Assembly: GCF_049537125.1 (NCBI RefSeq)
Contig: NZ_JBMVQY010000001.1
Coordinates: 1,488,001 to 1,552,000 of the forward strand
Length of the DNA stretch: 64,000 nt
Origin: Limisphaera sp026417315
Lineage (GTDB): Bacteria > Verrucomicrobiota > Verrucomicrobiia > Limisphaerales > Limisphaeraceae
Direction of reading: 5' to 3'
Position numbers and translations under genes: made by a program. Within the stretch, counting starts at the first letter, position 1; the number at the start of each line of letters is the position of its first letter. Shown in pieces: positions 57,871 through 64,000 of this stretch. The notes beneath the pieces are model-generated. The model was not told the origin of the DNA, made no database searches, and worked only from the letters and a program-made list of their open reading frames with translations.

Positions 57871-58761
57871 ATGACGCGACGCCAATTTGTTCAAACCACC
57901 GGCCTGTGGATGGCGGCTGCGGTGTTGGGAAGCACGACTGCTCCCGCCGCATCCGAGCGACGACGCCCGCACAAGAAGGGAATCATGTGGGCGACCGTCG
58001 GGGTTCCGGGCAACGTGCGGGAGAAGATGGCCGCCGTCAAAGCGGCGGGCTTCGACGGCGTGGAGATGATGAGCCACATGGACGTCGAAGAGGTGAAGGC
58101 CGCCCGGCAAGCCACCGGACTGGAGATTCCCAGTGTTTGCGGTGCTCATCACTGGAGCAAGCCCTTGTCGCATCCGGATGCGCGTGTGCGGCGGGAGGGG
58201 ATCGAGGCCCTGGAACGCGCGTTGCGCGACGCGCACGCCTACGGGGCCACGTCGGTCCTGCTGGTGCCGGCCGTGGTGAACAAGGAGGTTTCTTACGAGC
58301 AGGCCTGGGAGCGGTCCCAGGCGGCCATTCGGGAAGTTTTGCCGCTGGCGGCGGAACTGAGGGTAAAAATCGCCATCGAAAATGTTTGGAACCATTTTCT
58401 CCTCAGCCCGCTGGAAGCAGCCCGGTACGTGGACCAGTTCGAAAGTCCGTGGGTCGGTTGGCACTTCGACTGTGGCAACATCGTAACTTACGGCTGGCCG
58501 GAGCAGTGGATCCGGATCCTGGGCCGGCGCATCTGCAAGGTGCACGTCAAAGAGTTCAGCCGAAAGAAGCGGGACGCCGAAGGTTTGTGGAAGGGGTTCG
58601 AGGTGGCGCTGCTGGAAGGTGACAACGACTGGCCGGCGATCATGCGTGCCCTGGACGAGGTGGGATATGGCGACTGGCTCATCACCGAGCAGGGAGGTGG
58701 GGACACCCAGGAAGGTTTGCGGGATCTGGCGCGCCGGGTGGACCGGATCCTGGCCCTGTAA
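57871..58761 (+). CDS. Exported sugar phosphate isomerase/epimerase-like TIM-barrel protein
   Basis: 296-residue xylose-isomerase-like (AP endonuclease 2 family) protein. The start at 57871 is followed by a Tat-type leader (TRRQFVQTTGLWMAAAVLG). The barrel contains AAGFDGVEMMSHMDVEEVK, the metal-ligand-type Glu in KIAIENVWNHF, WHFDCGNIV and CKVHVKEF, and the final Glu in DWLITEQGGGD. It pairs with the upstream Gfo/Idh/MocA protein, a common gene pair in carbohydrate modification. The precise substrate is unknown. Confidence 0.87.
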   Translation: MTRRQFVQTTGLWMAAAVLGSTTAPAASERRRPHKKGIMWATVGVPGNVREKMAAVKAAGFDGVEMMSHMDVEEVKAARQATGLEIPSVCGAHHWSKPLSHPDARVRREGIEALERALRDAHAYGATSVLLVPAVVNKEVSYEQAWERSQAAIREVLPLAAELRVKIAIENVWNHFLLSPLEAARYVDQFESPWVGWHFDCGNIVTYGWPEQWIRILGRRICKVHVKEFSRKKRDAEGLWKGFEVALLEGDNDWPAIMRALDEVGYGDWLITEQGGGDTQEGLRDLARRVDRILAL

Positions 58762-59518
58762 GATTGGAGGCGGGTCAACAGGGCCGCGCCCCCGCAAAGG
58801 CGCCGGGCGATTGAAGCTCCCATGTGCCAGGGAAGGCGCACGGTTGCGGAGGCAGGCAACCCTCGGAGCTCACGGTTCAACCTGGCCGCGCAGAGAAGGA
58901 AGGGCCTGCGAACAACGACTCCGGGATCGTCGAAGCTCGTCACACGCCCACCCGACACACTCCCCGTCCGTATCGGGGACGGTGACCGTCTTCAGGTTTG
59001 ACCCGTGACAGGAAGGCGCACTTCTTGCCCGGCCCGTCCGTCAACACAGCAGGCACGCGGTGCACACTTCCCCGCGGGCCCAATACCCGGGCCCGCCGAG
59101 TCCATCTTGCGGGTTCCATGATCAAAGCCGCTGGACCCCTCGAGCGGACCCGGATGCCGTAAAGTGCCCGGCGAGCCGCTGACCGGACACGCCGCAGGTG
59201 AGTCGACTCTCCTCCGACGGCACGCAGGCCTTACTCAGGAGGTGGAGCGGAAGGGTCGGGCGGAGCCGGGTGCTGTCGGACTGACCCCGGGGCGGAGATG
59301 CTTCCTCGGATCAGCGGCCCCTGGACTCCTCGGCGCCCACACTCTTGAGAGTCCCGCTTCGGAGGAGCGCTGGAATGGCAAACAACTGGTGCAGGTGGAA
59401 CGAGCGGGATCCCACGTCTTTCTTTGCACGCGTGGACACGCTCCGGCGGAGAGGGCTGACGGGATTCGGGTTTGACAGGGGGCGAGACCGCGCTTAGGTT
59501 CGCCCCGAGTTGACGCTT
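58762..59518. other. Intergenic region
   Basis: 757 bp without a recognisable gene on either strand; the only supported element is the promoter just before 59519. Confidence 0.5.
59472..59500 (+). promoter_or_regulatory. Candidate sigma-70-type promoter before the Ala/Pro-rich gene
   Basis: TTGACA (59472-59477) and TAGGTT (59495-59500) are separated by 17 bp. Transcription would start about a dozen bases before the ATG at 59519, giving a very short leader. Confidence 0.5.
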
Positions 59519-59980
59519 ATGGCCGAGAATATCCCGAATTTGCCGGGCGGAGCGGTTCCGCCGAAAAAGGAGACCGGCAAGGTCCAGCCCAAAAAGGAGA
59601 CGGTGCGGATCACTCTGCCGCCCAAACCCACGGCCGCGCCCACTATCAAACTGCCGACGTTGCCTCCGGCGGGCCCTGCGGGAGCACCGCCCCGGGCGGT
59701 GACGCCCCCCGCGGCGGCCACGGCCGCTCCGGCGGCGGCAGCGGCGCCGGCAGCCGCTGCGGCGGCGCCGACGGCGGCCACGGCTCCTGCGGCGGGTGCA
59801 CGGCCCGCTCCGGCCGCCACACCGGCCCCGGCGGCTGCCCCGGCCGGCCGCGTCATCGCCAGGGCCCCGACCGCCGCGGTGGGCGGTTTGGAGCAGGGCC
59901 TGGCCATCGGCGCCATCGTCGCCGCTGCGTTGGCCCTGCTCTCGGTGGTGTACCTGGGATTCCTGCTGCCGCTGGAGTGA
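59519..59980 (+). CDS. Ala/Pro-rich protein with C-terminal membrane helix, unknown function
   Basis: 153-residue protein starting at MAENIPNLPGG. Residues about 15-45 are Lys/Pro-rich with two PPKKET-like units (PPKKETGKVQPKKET); residues about 50-115 are almost entirely Ala, Pro and Thr; the C terminus is one hydrophobic helix (IGAIVAAALALLSVVYLGFL) ending PLE. The layout suggests a tail-anchored, extended cytoplasmic or periplasmic tether. A good promoter precedes it and the thioredoxin gene follows by 87 bp. No family is recognised and no function is assigned. Confidence 0.75.
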   Translation: MAENIPNLPGGAVPPKKETGKVQPKKETVRITLPPKPTAAPTIKLPTLPPAGPAGAPPRAVTPPAAATAAPAAAAAPAAAAAAPTAATAPAAGARPAPAATPAPAAAPAGRVIARAPTAAVGGLEQGLAIGAIVAAALALLSVVYLGFLLPLE

Positions 59981-60067
59981 TCCAAAGCGGTGAATTCGGG
60001 AACAAACGGTTCCCTGACAAGTTTTCAAGCGGTCAAGCCAACCTCAGCATCTTTGCGTCTTTTGCCT

Positions 60068-60400
60068 ATGGCCTCCCCTTTGATTGTGACGTTGACGGAG
60101 CAGAACTTCGAAACCGAGGTGTTGAAATCGCCGCAGCCGGTGCTGGTCGATTTCTGGGCCACGTGGTGCGGTCCGTGCAAGATGATTGCACCCCTGCTGG
60201 ATGAACTGGCGGAGGCTTACCAGGGCCGGGCCAAGATCGGCAAAGTGGATGTGGACCAGGAAAGCGGCCTGGCCTCGCGCTACGGGATTCAGGCCATTCC
60301 GACCCTTCTGCTGTTCAAGGACGGCCAGGTCGTCGGCCAGATGGTGGGGGCCAAGGGCAAGCGAGAGATTCAAGCTTTGATCGACCGGGCCCTGGGCTGA
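60068..60400 (+). CDS. trxA: Thioredoxin
   Basis: 110-residue cytoplasmic dithiol oxidoreductase. The active site FWATWCGPCKMIAPLLDEL is canonical, with the downstream cis-Pro segment QAIPTLLLFKDGQ. The start at 60068 (MASPLIVTLTEQNF) gives the usual length; the frame extends upstream but with non-family sequence. It lies between the Ala/Pro-rich protein and a GspF-like gene 21 bp downstream. Confidence 0.95.
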   Translation: MASPLIVTLTEQNFETEVLKSPQPVLVDFWATWCGPCKMIAPLLDELAEAYQGRAKIGKVDVDQESGLASRYGIQAIPTLLLFKDGQVVGQMVGAKGKREIQALIDRALG

Positions 60401-60421
60401 CCCTGTCCGGCCCGAGGTTGT

Positions 60422-61423
60422 ATGTGGGGGCCGGGGGCCGCACGAGCATGGGCGCGTCGGGCGGTCTTTTTCGATCAATGGGCGGGGCTGCTTGATGCAG
60501 GGGTGCCGCTGGTGGGCGCGCTGCGTCATTTGAGCCAACACCCTCCATTGCCGCAGGCAGGGCGATTTTTAGCCAGGGCAATCGAGCACATCCAGTCCGG
60601 GGCGACGCTGACGGAGGCGTTGCAAGCGTCGCAGTTTCCTTTGCAGCCCCTGGAACGGGCGGTGCTGCAAGCCGGGGAACGGAGTGGTCGTCTGGTGGCC
60701 TGTTTGCGGCTGTTGGCCGACGAAGCCCGGCAGAAGGCCGCGTTGAACCGGGAGGTTTGGTCCGGCTTGGCCTATCCGTTGTTTCTCCTGCATTTCGCCG
60801 TGCTGGTTTTGGCGCTGCCCGAGTGGATGCGAACCGGTGACGCCGGCGCGTACGCCGGGAGGGTCCTGAGCGTGCTGGTGCCCCTGCACGGAGCGGCGTG
60901 GTGGATCCTGTGGTGGAGCAGCCGAGAACGCCGCGGCTCTGCCGCGGCGGTGGCGGAGGCGTTGCTGGACGCGACTCCTCTGTTGGGATCCGGACGACGA
61001 GCGCTGGTGATGTCCCGTCTGGCGGGCGGACTGAAGCTGTTGCTCGAGGCGGGTGTCAGCGTGCTGGAAGCATGGCCATTGGCAGCCCGGGCCTGCGGTT
61101 CGGCGCGGCTGCACCGGGCGGTCGAGGAGTGGTGGCCGCGTTGGCAACAGGGCGAAACGCCCGGCGAGACCCTGCGTGCGTCTGCCCGGGTCCCCTCGCT
61201 CTTCGCCGATCAGTACGCCACCGGGGAACTCACGGGGCGGCTGGATGAAGTGCTGGGGCGGCTGCAGCACTATTATGCGGAAGAGGCCCGCGCACAGCTG
61301 AAAGCCTTTGCAAGTTGGCTTCCGCGCCTGGTGTATGTCTTGGTCGCGTGCTGGATCGGTTGGCAGGTCGTTCAATTCTGGTCGGCGTACTTTGGTCAAC
61401 TCGAGGAATTGCTGGGGCCTTAG
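60422..61423 (+). CDS. GspF/PilC-like type II secretion or pilus platform protein
   Basis: 333-residue inner-membrane protein with two T2SF domains. The first spans about residues 15-125 (FFDQWAGLLDAGVPLVGAL, AGERSGRLVACLRLLAD) and the second about 195-310 (SRLAGGLKLLLEAGVSVLEA, ATGELTGRLDEVLGRL). Membrane segments follow each domain (PLFLLHFAVLVLALP, VYVLVACWIGWQVVQFW). Such proteins form the membrane platform for pseudopilus or pilus assembly. No gspE, pilB or pilin gene is adjacent in the window. It probably shares a transcript with thioredoxin. The initiation codon at 60422 is assumed. Confidence 0.82.
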   Translation: MWGPGAARAWARRAVFFDQWAGLLDAGVPLVGALRHLSQHPPLPQAGRFLARAIEHIQSGATLTEALQASQFPLQPLERAVLQAGERSGRLVACLRLLADEARQKAALNREVWSGLAYPLFLLHFAVLVLALPEWMRTGDAGAYAGRVLSVLVPLHGAAWWILWWSSRERRGSAAAVAEALLDATPLLGSGRRALVMSRLAGGLKLLLEAGVSVLEAWPLAARACGSARLHRAVEEWWPRWQQGETPGETLRASARVPSLFADQYATGELTGRLDEVLGRLQHYYAEEARAQLKAFASWLPRLVYVLVACWIGWQVVQFWSAYFGQLEELLGP

Positions 61424-61440
61424 CCGGCTGTTCAGCCGGC
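61423..61440 (+). terminator. Possible hairpin terminator after the GspF-like gene
   Basis: Perfect inverted repeat GCCGGCTG-TT-CAGCCGGC beginning at the last base of the stop codon. It can form a seven-base-pair stem with a tetraloop, but no T-run follows, so intrinsic termination is doubtful. Confidence 0.3.
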
Positions 61441-62072
61441 CGGATTGCAGACCCGCGATTTGCAGGCGCTCTTCCGCCTCTGCGATGCCGCAGACAAGGG
61501 ACCGATCCTTGCCCACGGTTCAGTCACGCCCGGACGCTTCGCCCGGGCGCCCGAGACGATCCGAGCGCCGCGACGTCCGCGGGCTGGAAGTCCGGGATCC
61601 GACAAGCCGGGAACCTGCGGCACGGAACCTCTCTGTGGGTGCCCTCGACCCCCGCCCTACAACATTTTCGGTTCCGGGCATTGCCTCTCATCGATGTGCC
61701 CGCCTCTTTCTCCGTGCTGTGCGGGCTCAAATCCGTGGATGTTCGTGTGCCGCGTCGGCATTTTCACGAGCCGGGTGTTGAAAGGATCTCACCTGGCGCC
61801 TGTCGGCTCCGGGGAGAGCTCGCGCGGGACTCTGGAATGGCGCGGGAAGAGAGCTGCGGCGTGGGCGACGTGCTGCCGCAAAGATTGCGAGATTCTGTCG
61901 TCAGGACGATCTGCAGGATGTCGAGAGACCTCTGTCCCGGGGAAACGGTCCTTCGAAGTCAGGCCCCGGGCGCGCGGTTTTCGGAAGGGGGCACTTTTGG
62001 CACGGCTCGTTGGCGGCGCGTCTGGTGCGGGACGTGAGGGCGGCGCGGTGCAACGACCCGGGGAATGGCGGT
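61424..62072. other. Intergenic region between convergent genes
   Basis: 649 bp between the GspF-like gene and the STAS gene. Apart from the hairpin at its left edge I see nothing that qualifies as a gene or RNA. Confidence 0.5.
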
Positions 62073-62630
62073 TCAGTTTGTCGAAGTTTTTTCCGGGGCG
62101 GTCGGGTTGGGGGACTCGAGTTTCTGCAGATCTTCGGCCAGGAACCGGGCCACGTCTTTGAATCGGGCCTCGTTGGCCGGGCTGAGCTGCATGAGGACCT
62201 GGTGGGCTTCGAGGCTGGTGCGTGCGAGTTCGGCACGGTCTGCGGGGGTCTGACCGAGGGGCGATTCGGAGGCCGAGGCGGGTGCAGGTCCGGCGGGCGG
62301 AGTGTGAACGATGCGGAGGAGCTGACAGACGCCGAGATTCTCGAGCAACTGAACGATGCGGGGGGGCGGGTTCAGCAGGTCCACGCCGGCCTCGGGGCTG
62401 CCGCTTTGATGGAGTTTCACTCCGAGGCCGCACAGGAGTCCCAAGAAGGTGCTGTCCAGCAGGACGCACTGGCTGAGGTCAACGAGGAAGCGTCGGTAAC
62501 CTTTGTCGTGGAGTTCGTGGAGCAGTCGTTTGAAGTCGGGCGCAACGGTGAAATTGGCATGGCCGGTGATGCGGAGCCAGACGTTGGCTCCGTCCACCCA
62601 CACCATCACTTTGGCCTTGGGCAGGCTCAT
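62073..62630 (-). CDS. STAS-domain protein (anti-sigma-factor-antagonist-like)
   Basis: 185-residue protein with an N-terminal STAS domain (about residues 5-105): VMVWVDGANVWLRITGHANF, then FLVDLSQCVLLDSTFLGLL, where the DST serine is the position phosphorylated in SpoIIAA-like proteins. The C-terminal about 75 residues are Pro/Ala/Glu-rich and helical, without a known domain. The start at 62630 overlaps the holA stop (ATGA), so it is translated with holA. It may regulate a sigma factor or anti-sigma kinase through phosphorylation; no partner is nearby. Confidence 0.85.
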   Translation of the reverse strand: MSLPKAKVMVWVDGANVWLRITGHANFTVAPDFKRLLHELHDKGYRRFLVDLSQCVLLDSTFLGLLCGLGVKLHQSGSPEAGVDLLNPPPRIVQLLENLGVCQLLRIVHTPPAGPAPASASESPLGQTPADRAELARTSLEAHQVLMQLSPANEARFKDVARFLAEDLQKLESPNPTAPEKTSTN

Positions 62631-63787
62631 GATCTGTCGGTGGTTCGATGGGCCTCTGCGGCCGGGCGTTTCCGGCCGATGATCCGAACCAGGAGTTGCT
62701 GCAGCAGCAGGGTTGGATCCAATCGGCTGCCCACCAGGGCCCGGTTGCATTCGAGCAATTCTTTCATCGCCCGGACGAGCTCGGATCTTGAGTAGTTTTG
62801 GGCGTCGCGCAGGGCCTTGTGCAACACGAAAGGGTGGAGGGCCAGGGGATTCAGTCGGCGGTCGGAGGGGAACAGGTCGGGGGGAAGTTTTTCGAGGCGG
62901 CTTTTGAAGGCGTGGTATTCGAGGCGCGGGTGGACCCAGCCCTGGGCGGCGAGTTCGCGGGCCAACAACATGGCGCGGACCTTGGTGACGAGGCCGTAGA
63001 GCAGGCCCAGGCCGGCGCGGTCCCGTTCGCCGGCCGTGCTGCGGCGTTCGTCGTCGAGGCAATGCAGGGCGCGGTTCAGGTCGCGTGCGCCGAGGGCGTC
63101 GGCCAGGGCAAAGGCCTGCGCGGTGCGGTTGTGGACGCAGATGGTGGCGACGTCGTCGAGTTGGATGCGTTTCCGGGGTGCGACGAAGAGCTGGAGTTTT
63201 TCGAGTTCGCTGCGGAGGAGTGCGGGGGAGGGGCCGACGCTGGTGACCAGCCGGGTCAGGGCGTCTTCTTCGATGTCGAATCCGGCCTGGCGCAATCGGG
63301 TGCGGGCCCACAGGGCGGCTTGTTCGGGCCAGTCGCGGTCGTCGGGGGACCATCCGGCGTGGGTTTCGATGTGTCCGATGTCGGCAATGACCTTGTAGAG
63401 ACTGCGTCGGCGGTCGACCTTGCCGGCGCTGATGAGGAGGCGCACGCCGCGCCAGTCGAAGCGGCGGAGTTGTTCGGCCAGGCGGCTCAGGGCTTCGGTG
63501 ACGGCGGGGGAATCGCCGGGTCGTTCGCCGCCCAGGAAGGAGCAGTTGCGCAACCAGACGATCTTGGTGGCGCCGGGCAGGGGCAGGGTTTGGAGGGCTT
63601 CTTCGAGCCGTTCGAGCACGGCCAGCGCGTCAGCGACAGTGCCCACGGCGCCGTCGAGGATTTCGTCGCCGAGCTGTTGTCCACCGCCCCACCGGGCGAA
63701 GAGCTCACGTGCGCGTTCTTTGACAGCGGCTTCGTCGTCGCCGCAGACAAGGACGACGGGGACGTCCGCAGGCGGGGCGGAGGGCAT
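62627..63787 (-). CDS. holA: DNA polymerase III delta subunit (HolA)
   Basis: 386-residue clamp-loader subunit that opens the sliding clamp. The start at 63787 (MPSAPPADVPVVLVCGDDE) gives the usual HolA length. Features are TKIVWLRNCSFLGG, the RLLISAGKVDRR segment, LLRSELEKLQLF in the middle domain, and the C-terminal collar segment LHKALRDAQNYSRSELVRAM with LLECNRALVGSRLDPTLLLQ. The STAS gene is coupled downstream. Upstream, 32 bp away, is the DUF151 gene. Confidence 0.9.
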   Translation of the reverse strand: MPSAPPADVPVVLVCGDDEAAVKERARELFARWGGGQQLGDEILDGAVGTVADALAVLERLEEALQTLPLPGATKIVWLRNCSFLGGERPGDSPAVTEALSRLAEQLRRFDWRGVRLLISAGKVDRRRSLYKVIADIGHIETHAGWSPDDRDWPEQAALWARTRLRQAGFDIEEDALTRLVTSVGPSPALLRSELEKLQLFVAPRKRIQLDDVATICVHNRTAQAFALADALGARDLNRALHCLDDERRSTAGERDRAGLGLLYGLVTKVRAMLLARELAAQGWVHPRLEYHAFKSRLEKLPPDLFPSDRRLNPLALHPFVLHKALRDAQNYSRSELVRAMKELLECNRALVGSRLDPTLLLQQLLVRIIGRKRPAAEAHRTTDRS

Positions 63788-63819
63788 GGGGTTCGGGCAG
63801 GATACGGCGGAGGGACGGG

Positions 63820-64000
63820 TTATTCGGTCTCGTCCTGTTCGTTGATGCGCTGGAGGTGCTCGCTCATGTCCTCCATTTGGTCGAACAGGCTCTGGGTGAC
63901 GTACATGGGCGCCTTGAGGGCCACGGCCAGGGCGAGGCAATCGCTGGGCCGCGCGTCCAGTTCCACCAGTTTCCGGCCCAGTTCGTTTTCTTCCTGGAGG
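63820..64000 (-). CDS. Bifunctional nuclease family (DUF151) protein, C-terminal part
   Basis: Only the last 59 or so residues are inside the window; the 5' part lies beyond base 64000. The visible sequence contains ELDARPSDCLALAVALKAPM followed by YVTQSLFDQMEDM, the RPSD-LALA signature of the DUF151/bifunctional nuclease family, and ends at a TAA at 63820-63822. It lies 32 bp upstream of holA on the same strand. Nuclease activity is a family attribute for plant members and is not established for bacterial ones. Confidence 0.8.
   Translation of the reverse strand, partial: LQEENELGRKLVELDARPSDCLALAVALKAPMYVTQSLFDQMEDMSEHLQRINEQDETE

Noticed and set aside
61445..62161. Plus-strand open frame after the GspF-like gene
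   Set aside because: Cys/Arg/Pro-rich sequence typical of non-coding translation; it also overlaps the STAS gene in antisense.

Overview
The window is a GC-rich chromosomal segment from a Gram-negative bacterium. Tol-Pal, Tat and TonB-dependent receptor genes show an outer membrane. The Planctomycetes/Verrucomicrobia-style nitrate cluster (NirA with a CysJ-like flavoprotein and a fused DmsB-DmsC subunit), together with Tat-exported Gfo/Idh/MocA, TIM-barrel and GH116 proteins, suggests Verrucomicrobiota, possibly a Limisphaerales-like lineage. The taxonomy is inference from gene content only. No rRNA or tRNA gene was recognised.

Left part, 0-29 kb. A minus-strand envelope block runs tolQ-tolR-tonB/tolA-tolB-pal-tatA-tatC (5483 to 126). 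It is followed by gap with a clear intrinsic terminator, a Tat-exported GH116-type glycosidase, hemL and a PAP2 phosphatase gene on the plus strand, a small membrane protein, acnA, and a plus-strand TonB-dependent receptor. Then comes a translationally coupled nitrate-assimilation operon on the minus strand (28721 to 19682): MFS transporter, fused FeS/membrane subunit, molybdopterin nitrate reductase, NirA and NADPH flavoprotein.

Centre, 29.8-55.8 kb. This is a CRISPR-Cas island. A 91-repeat, 90-spacer array (29793-36368) lies directly behind a minus-strand cas block. From upstream to downstream the block is type I-G effector genes (cas3, csx17/cas8, csb1/cas7, csb2/cas5-cas6), a stand-alone CARF protein resembling Crn1 ring nucleases, a complete type III-B Cmr set (cmr1, cas10, cmr3-6), a CARF-HEPN Csm6-like RNase, a 0.93 kb gap, then fused cas4-cas1, cas2, leader and array. 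Most junctions from cas3 to the Csm6-like gene are 4-bp ATGA overlaps or gaps of a few bases, so the two effector types look co-transcribed and appear to share one adaptation module, one array and one predicted Cas6 activity. The Cas10 lacks an HD nuclease domain but keeps GGDD, Cmr4 keeps Asp26, and a candidate signal-off enzyme is encoded beside the signal producer. The array orientation (minus, leader at the 36.4 kb end) follows from the ATTGAAGC repeat terminus, the degenerate far-end repeat and the position of cas2.

Right part, 55.8-64 kb. A Tat-exported Gfo/Idh/MocA oxidoreductase and a sugar-isomerase-like TIM-barrel protein are followed by an Ala/Pro-rich membrane protein, thioredoxin and a GspF-like protein. 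On the minus strand are a truncated bifunctional-nuclease (DUF151) gene at the window edge, holA and a STAS-domain protein.

Two non-gene signals stand out. G/C strand asymmetry flips across the array independently of gene direction (C-rich plus strand to the left, G-rich to the right). Two adjacent inverted repeats with TGATC cores lie upstream of the nitrate operon. Several intergenic stretches of 0.3-1.1 kb carry no recognisable gene.
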